NCBI GenBank assembly: GCA_946481615.1
Contig: CAMLOR010000091.1
Span: 1 to 11,510 of the forward strand
DNA length: 11,510 bases
Source of the DNA: an uncultured Aquimonas sp.
GTDB taxonomy: Bacteria > Pseudomonadota > Gammaproteobacteria > Xanthomonadales > Xanthomonadaceae
Direction: 5' to 3'
Shown: piece after piece, positions 6,052 through 11,510 of the stretch
Numbering within the stretch: the stretch's first letter is position 1
Layout: every line of letters begins with the position of its first letter
Notes under the pieces: model-generated
Database searches by the model: none
What the model was told of the DNA's origin: nothing
Seen by the model: only the letters and a program-made list of their open reading frames with translations
Program-made: the position numbers and the translations under genes

Positions 6052-7151
6052 TGCCTTGCCCCGGCCCCCGCCGCCGCCTGCGCCGCGCGCATGAGCTCCG
6101 CCACCGCAGCCGCGGGCTCGATGTCCTGCGGCTGCAGCGCCGCCGCGGGCCGCGCGCGCAGCAGCGGATCGCGCAGGCGGCGGCGCTCCCAGGCCAGCGC
6201 CGAGGACACGATCAGCACCAGATCGTCGCAGCGCGGCGTCCATCCGAGCACGCGCCGCGCGAGCGAAGCATCCGCCACGATGCGCGACATGTCGCCCGGA
6301 CGGCGCGCATCCTCGATCACGCGCAGCGGGCGGCCGACCAGACGCTGCAGCACGTCGAGCACGTCGCGCACGCTGTAGCCATGGCCGTAGCCGCAATTGG
6401 CGGTCAGCGACGGGCCGCCCGCGCGCAGATGATCGAGCGCCGCCAGATGCGCGTCGGCCAGGTCTTCCACGTGGATGTAGTCGCGCACGCAGGTGCCGTC
6501 CGGCGTGTCGTAGTCGGTGCCGAAGATCCGCAGTTCGGGGCGCATGCCCACCGCGTGCTGGCAGGCCACCTTGATGAGATGGGTGGCCTCGGGCGTGTCC
6601 TGCCCGATGCGCCCGAGCAAGTCGCATCCTGCGACGTTGAAATAGCGCAGCGCGACGTAGCGCAGGCCCTCGACCGCGGCCAGGTCGCGCAGCATCCATT
6701 CCGTCATCAGCTTGGAGCGGCCATAGGGATTCATGGGATTGGGCGGCGTCCGCTCGTCGGCGATGCCGCCCGGCGGATCGCCGTAGACGGCCGCCGTCGA
6801 CGAGAACACGAAATGCTTCACGCCGGCCTGGCGGCAGGCGTCGAGCAGCACGCGCGCACGCGCTGTGTTGACGTCGTAATAGGCCAGCGGCTGCGCCACC
6901 GATTCGGGCACCACGATCTTGGCGGCGAAATGCATCACCGTCTCGATGCGCTGTTCGCGCAGCAGGCGCGCCAGCAGCGCGGCGTCGCCGACGTCGCCCA
7001 CCACCAGCCGCCCGTGCAGCACGGCCGCGGGATTGCCGGTGGAAAGATCGTCGAGTACCACGACGTCTTCGCCGCGTGCGCCGAGCCTGGCGACGACATG
7101 GCTGCCGATGTAGCCGGCGCCGCCGGTGACGAGCAGGTTTCCCGTGGTCAT
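6048..7151 (-). CDS. galE: UDP-glucose 4-epimerase
   Basis: 367 aa; start ATG 7151 has GGAG 6 nt upstream, 13 nt after the stop of the preceding GT2. Short-chain dehydrogenase/reductase of the extended type: NAD-binding GGAGYIGSH (10-18), DDLSTGN (34-40), the FSSTAAVYG serine/threonine region (116-124), catalytic Tyr143 and Lys147 in YGRSK, RYFNVAG (169-175) and RDYIHVEDLADAH (223-235). It interconverts UDP-glucose and UDP-galactose (some members also the N-acetyl forms) and so would supply the galactose donor to the operon. It is about 30 residues longer than typical GalE, with an Ala/Arg-rich C-terminal extension from about residue 335. It is translationally coupled to the next GT2 by GTGA. 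Function is well supported; UDP-Glc versus UDP-GlcNAc specificity is not resolved. Confidence 0.94.
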   Translation of the reverse strand: MTTGNLLVTGGAGYIGSHVVARLGARGEDVVVLDDLSTGNPAAVLHGRLVVGDVGDAALLARLLREQRIETVMHFAAKIVVPESVAQPLAYYDVNTARARVLLDACRQAGVKHFVFSSTAAVYGDPPGGIADERTPPNPMNPYGRSKLMTEWMLRDLAAVEGLRYVALRYFNVAGCDLLGRIGQDTPEATHLIKVACQHAVGMRPELRIFGTDYDTPDGTCVRDYIHVEDLADAHLAALDHLRAGGPSLTANCGYGHGYSVRDVLDVLQRLVGRPLRVIEDARRPGDMSRIVADASLARRVLGWTPRCDDLVLIVSSALAWERRRLRDPLLRARPAAALQPQDIEPAAAVAELMRAAQAAAGAGARQ

Positions 7152-7157
7152 CGTGAT

Positions 7158-7161
7158 CTCC
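7158..7161 (-). promoter_or_regulatory. Shine-Dalgarno GGAG for galE
   Basis: GGAG on the minus strand lies 6 nt before ATG 7151. It rules out the longer open frame that runs back to 7295 inside the preceding glycosyltransferase gene. Confidence 0.55.
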
Positions 7162-7164
7162 GCG

Positions 7165-8090
7165 TCAAGGCAGCAGGGCCGCGCGCGCCGGCAGCGCGAA
7201 GCCGGCGGCGCCGATCGCCGTGCGTGCCAGGCGCCGCCACGGCAACCGCGCGTTCGGGCAGCGCGCGATGGCGCGCAACTGCGCGGCCAGGGCATCGCGC
7301 AACCGGCCTTCGGCGAGGTATTCGAGGCCCAGATCGCTTTCGATCATGGCTCGCGCCACGCCGTAGAGAGGCTTGCCTCGCGGGCTCAGGGCCAGTTTGC
7401 ACAACAGGCGCTGGCGCGCGCGCGCCATGCGCTCGCGATTGCGGCTCATGCCGTGTGCATGCACGCGATAGTCCGCGGCGACGCGATCGAGATAGCGCAG
7501 GCGGAAGCGCTCCGCGATGCGCAGCCACAGATCGCGGTCTTCGCAGCCCAGATGGGTGAACTGCGGATCGAAACCGCCGACCTTGTTCACCGCTTCGCGC
7601 GAGAACACGGCCGTGGGACAGGCCACGTGTTCTTCGCGCAGGGCCAGCACGCGGTAGGCATCGATGCCCGGCCGCCAGTGACGCGCAGGCACGCCGAGCA
7701 AGCGGCCTTCCCCGTCGATGCGCCGGATGTTGGCGTGCACGAGGCCGAGGTCGGGATCGGCGTCGAAGGCGTCCATGGCCTGCGCCAGATGGTCGGGATG
7801 CCAGGCGTCGTCCGCGTCGAGCAGGGCGAAATAGTCGCCGCGCCCCGCATACAGCGCGGTATTGCGCGCGGCCGGCAGTCCGGCGTTGGGTTGCTGCACC
7901 AGCCGCACGCGCCGCGGGAAGCGGGCCACGTAGCGGCGCACGATCTCGCCGCTGCCATCGGTGGAGCCGTCGTCCACCACCACCACTTCGAAGCGGCGGT
8001 AGCGCTGCGCGAGCGCGCTGTCGAGCGCCTGCTCGATGTAGGCGCGCGTGTTGTAGAGCGGCACGATCGCCGTGACGCGCGGCGCGTCCA

Positions 8091-8091
<1 letters not shown>
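7165..8091 (-). CDS. Family 2 glycosyltransferase, second gene of the operon
   Basis: 308 aa; ATG 8091 shares one base with the stop of the sugar transferase gene (TGATG), so it is probably translated by reinitiation. The frame stays open far upstream, but that is a shadow of the transferase gene. GT-A motifs: VTAIVPLYN (6-14), VVVVDDGSTDGS (36-47), NAGLPAARN (69-77), DADD metal site (92-95) and LGCEDRDLWLR (181-191) with the acidic pair Glu184-Asp185. A helical TPR-like tail (about 250-290, GLEYLAEGRLRDALAAQLRA) matches the style of the other GT2 in the operon. It likely adds one residue to the undecaprenyl-linked sugar made by the upstream transferase. Donor is unknown. Confidence 0.92.
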
Positions 8092-9608
<1,517 letters not shown>

Positions 9609-9615
9609 CGCGGCA

Positions 9616-9621
9616 CTCCCT
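9616..9621 (-). promoter_or_regulatory. Shine-Dalgarno AGGGAG for the sugar transferase
   Basis: AGGGAG on the minus strand, 7 nt before ATG 9608, fixes the start of the operon's first gene. No convincing -35/-10 pair was found between it and the terminator at 9764-9796, although the operon promoter should lie there. Confidence 0.6.
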
Positions 9622-9763
9622 GTGCGTGCATGAGATCCTGACCGCAAGCTACGCAGCACCGCCGCGACCCTCTGTACGCTCTCCAACGTTCATTCCGACG
9701 CGCGGAACGCCTTCATTCGCCGTGCAGAATCGAGGCGCTGCCACGCCGAACGCCCGGAAGGCC

Positions 9764-9796
9764 AAAACGCAAACGGCCCGCGCGAGGCGGGCCGTT
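9764..9796 (-). terminator. Strong hairpin terminator after the nuclease-like gene
   Basis: AACGGCCCGC (9772-9781) and GCGGGCCGTT (9787-9796) are perfect 10-bp arms with a 5-nt loop. On the minus strand they are followed by TTTGCGTTTT, an interrupted T-run. The hairpin starts 24 nt after the TAG of the gene ending at 9820 and separates that gene from the polysaccharide operon. Confidence 0.75.
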
Positions 9797-9819
9797 CTTC
9801 GCGCGATTCCGTGCGTCGT

Positions 9820-11510
9820 CTATTGAGGCGGATCCTCGAAGCCGTCGGCGTAGATGCGAAGGTCGACCGCGCCGACGGTGAAGACGAGCTCCACGCTGTT
9901 GTTGGTTCCGTCGGGATCGGGCACGGACGAGGTGATCGACGGCGCCACCACGAACTGCGTGCCCTGGGCGGCGAGTTCAACCTCGAGCGCGAGTTGCACG
10001 TTGGCCTGTTCGCCGGCGCCGAGCGCGCGCGTGCAGACGAGCTCGGCGGAGGTGGGCACGAGCGCGGGACAGGTCCAGCCCGGTGCATCCAGCGTTCCGA
10101 ACGTGGTGCCCGTCGGACGCGTCATGCTCAACTCGAGGTCGCTCACCGGACGCTGCCCGAGGTTGTTCACCGCGAAGGTGAAGTCGAGCACATCGTCGAC
10201 GTTGACCGCCGGGCTCGGCCCGAACACGATCAGACGCAGATCGGTGTCCGCCACCTGCACCGGGATCTGCAACTCATCGCTGCTATTGCCCGTGTCGAGA
10301 TCGTCGGGCTTGACGTTGGCCGCCACGTCGAGCGTCGAACCGTGCACGAGCGTGTCGCCGGCCTGCGCCGACACCGTCACCGAACTCGCTCCCGCGGGCA
10401 CGCTGGCGCGTGTGCAGGTCACCACGGCGGCAGCGGTGCCCGGTGCGACGGCCGGACAGATCCAGGAGCCGGCGTTGATCGCCGACAGCGTAGCCTGCGC
10501 CGGCAGCGCGATCGTGAGCGTGGCGCTCTGCACTGTCTGCGGACCATCGTTGTCGACGCTGGCCGTCACGGTGAAATTGCCTCCGGCGGTCGCGGTCGCC
10601 GGCTGCGAGGAAAGCGTCAGCACCATGTCTGCGTTGGGATCGCAGGCGTCGCCCATGCCATCGTTGTCGAAATCCTGCTGTCCGGCGTTGGGCACGAAGG
10701 GACAATTGTCGTCGCCGTTGGGGATGCCGTCGCCGTCGGCCTCGTTGTCGCACAGATCGCCGATGTCGTTGCCGTTGATGTCGGATTGGTCCGGATTCGG
10801 CAGTGCCGGGCAATTGTCGCCGTCGTTCGCCACGCCGTCGCCGTCGATGTCGGCGTCGCAGATGTCGCCCTGTAGATCGCCGTCGAAATCGAGCTGGTCG
10901 TTGTTCGCGATGGCCGGGCAATTGTCGAGCAGGTTGCACCACTCGTCGTCGTCGACGTTGAGCGTGTCGTCGGTGCGGCAACCGGGATCCAGATCGACGG
11001 TCACGGCATCGTAGGCCGAACTGCCGACCGCCGTGGTGCCGGTGCTGCGCAGCTGCAGTGCGGCGTCGGCGTTGCCGCGGGCGATGCCGGCGTCCGCCGC
11101 CACCATCTGTGCGCCGCGCGTGAGCAGCAGGTGATCCAGCGCCACGCCGTAGGTGACGCCGCGGGTGGCGGCACCCTGGATCGCGCCGAAGCTTTCGCTG
11201 CCCGTGGCGGTGACGCGCTCGCCCGGCGGCGACAGCGCGATGGTGTCGAACAACAGCGGATTGACTGGATTGAAGGGTTCGACGTCGAGCAGGTTCTCCG
11301 GGTTGTAGTAGCTGCCGCGCAGCAGGCCGACGACATCGACGTAGCCGTCGGTGCTGTCCCAGCCGTGCATCTTGCCGGCGACCAGCAGCGGCGCCGTGAG
11401 GCCCTGCGCGTCGAGCTGCATGTCCTGGATCAGCGCCGCGATGGACGCGGCCTGCGCGAAGCGACGCTCGCGCGCGCTGCCGGTGCCGGCATCGACGCCG
11501 ATGCGGTCGG
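9820..11510 (-). CDS. Secreted protein with degenerate nuclease-like domain, TSP3 repeats, two DUF11-like domains and GFE tail (5' partial)
   Basis: The frame is open to the right edge, so 562 C-terminal residues are visible; the ATG at 11421 is internal. Residues about 1-172 resemble the end of the endonuclease/exonuclease/phosphatase fold of ExeM/NucH-type extracellular nucleases ([20 protein letters not shown] then [18 protein letters not shown]). The usual GDFN is GKMH here and the usual SDHD is SAYD, so key active-site residues are missing. Residues 195-290 hold three thrombospondin type-3 calcium repeats of exactly 36 residues (DNCP, DQ, GDxCD). Two DUF11-like beta domains follow (about 295-405 and 407-548), each with a WxCP motif and a CTRA motif. 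The end is [14 protein letters not shown]. It is probably surface-exposed or secreted. Any signal peptide and further domains lie outside the window. It ends at a clear terminator. Confidence 0.88.
   Translation of the reverse strand, partial: DRIGVDAGTGSARERRFAQAASIAALIQDMQLDAQGLTAPLLVAGKMHGWDSTDGYVDVVGLLRGSYYNPENLLDVEPFNPVNPLLFDTIALSPPGERVTATGSESFGAIQGAATRGVTYGVALDHLLLTRGAQMVAADAGIARGNADAALQLRSTGTTAVGSSAYDAVTVDLDPGCRTDDTLNVDDDEWCNLLDNCPAIANNDQLDFDGDLQGDICDADIDGDGVANDGDNCPALPNPDQSDINGNDIGDLCDNEADGDGIPNGDDNCPFVPNAGQQDFDNDGMGDACDPNADMVLTLSSQPATATAGGNFTVTASVDNDGPQTVQSATLTIALPAQATLSAINAGSWICPAVAPGTAAAVVTCTRASVPAGASSVTVSAQAGDTLVHGSTLDVAANVKPDDLDTGNSSDELQIPVQVADTDLRLIVFGPSPAVNVDDVLDFTFAVNNLGQRPVSDLELSMTRPTGTTFGTLDAPGWTCPALVPTSAELVCTRALGAGEQANVQLALEVELAAQGTQFVVAPSITSSVPDPDGTNNSVELVFTVGAVDLRIYADGFEDPPQ
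10639..10926 (-). repeat. Three 108-bp direct repeats encoding TSP3 calcium-binding units
   Basis: Units start at DNCP residues 195, 231 and 267 of the visible protein, exactly 36 aa (108 bp) apart. The hexamer CAATTG recurs at 10703, 10811 and 10919, showing the same period in the DNA. Acidic DxDxDG loops and paired cysteines are typical of thrombospondin type-3 repeats. Confidence 0.8.

Noticed and set aside
6052..6699. Upstream extension of the last GT2 inside galE
   Set aside because: The added residues are out-of-frame galE; the GTG at 6051 with GTGA coupling gives a standard-length GT2.
4474..7559. Plus-strand frames antisense to the glycosyltransferase and galE genes
   Set aside because: The minus-strand genes carry intact catalytic motifs; the plus-strand frames are Arg/His-rich and lack domains and credible starts.
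9609..9686. Longer start of the sugar transferase at 9686
   Set aside because: It has no good ribosome-binding site, while AGGGAG precedes ATG 9608.
9693..9707. Short inverted repeat TTCCG-N5-CGGAA upstream of the operon
   Set aside because: A 5-bp stem is too short to call a site without supporting copies or conservation.
9609..9763. Sigma-54-like GG-N10-GC pattern upstream of the sugar transferase
   Set aside because: Only the GG and GC dinucleotides fit; the rest of the -24/-12 consensus is poor, and such spacing is common by chance in GC-rich DNA.
10639..10926. Regular 108-bp repeats as a possible CRISPR or tandem-repeat array
   Set aside because: The repeats are in frame, diverged, and encode TSP3 protein units; there are no spacers.

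Overview
This is a GC-rich window (only the spacers around 3340-3430 and 3541-3610 are AT-richer) with densely packed protein genes and no RNA genes, CRISPR array or mobile-element gene. The protein types and the repeated C-terminal tail ending in GFE or GFD suggest a gammaproteobacterium of the Xanthomonadales/Lysobacterales type (Dokdonella- or Rhodanobacter-like). That placement is inference from recalled family features, not a database result.

Layout. (1) 3-1556, plus strand: the 3' part of a large secreted protein (malectin end, Ig-like, calcium-binding repeats, lectin-like, Ig-like, tail). (2) 1564-3264 and 3587-4975, minus strand: two tandem paralogous, disulfide-rich, secreted right-handed beta-helix proteins. 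Only the first carries a choice-of-anchor-Q-like domain and the C-terminal tail. A 322-bp spacer separates them and holds a rho-independent terminator. (3) 5128-9608, minus strand: a four-gene polysaccharide operon in the order sugar-phosphate transferase (polyprenyl-phosphate type, PEP-CTERM/XrtA-associated subfamily), GT2 glycosyltransferase, UDP-glucose 4-epimerase (galE), GT2 glycosyltransferase. Its genes are joined by TGATG, a 13-nt gap and GTGA. A REP-like inverted repeat lies just downstream. (4) 9820-11510, minus strand: the 3' part of another secreted multidomain protein. It has a degenerate endonuclease/exonuclease/phosphatase-like domain, three thrombospondin type-3 repeats, two DUF11-like domains and the same kind of tail. 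A clear hairpin terminator follows it.

How it may work together (inference): the operon would start a lipid-linked glycan, supply UDP-galactose and add at least two sugars. The beta-helix pair downstream could bind, cut or remodel an extracellular glycan, one copy held at the surface and one released. The multidomain proteins at both ends would be surface or secreted adhesin- or enzyme-like proteins. Three of the four secreted proteins share a short C-terminal signature, [LI]-[FY]-x-[DN]-G-F-[ED], despite unrelated preceding domains. The best candidates for something under-described are this tail, the tail-plus and tail-minus beta-helix pair, and the active-site-less nuclease-like domain.
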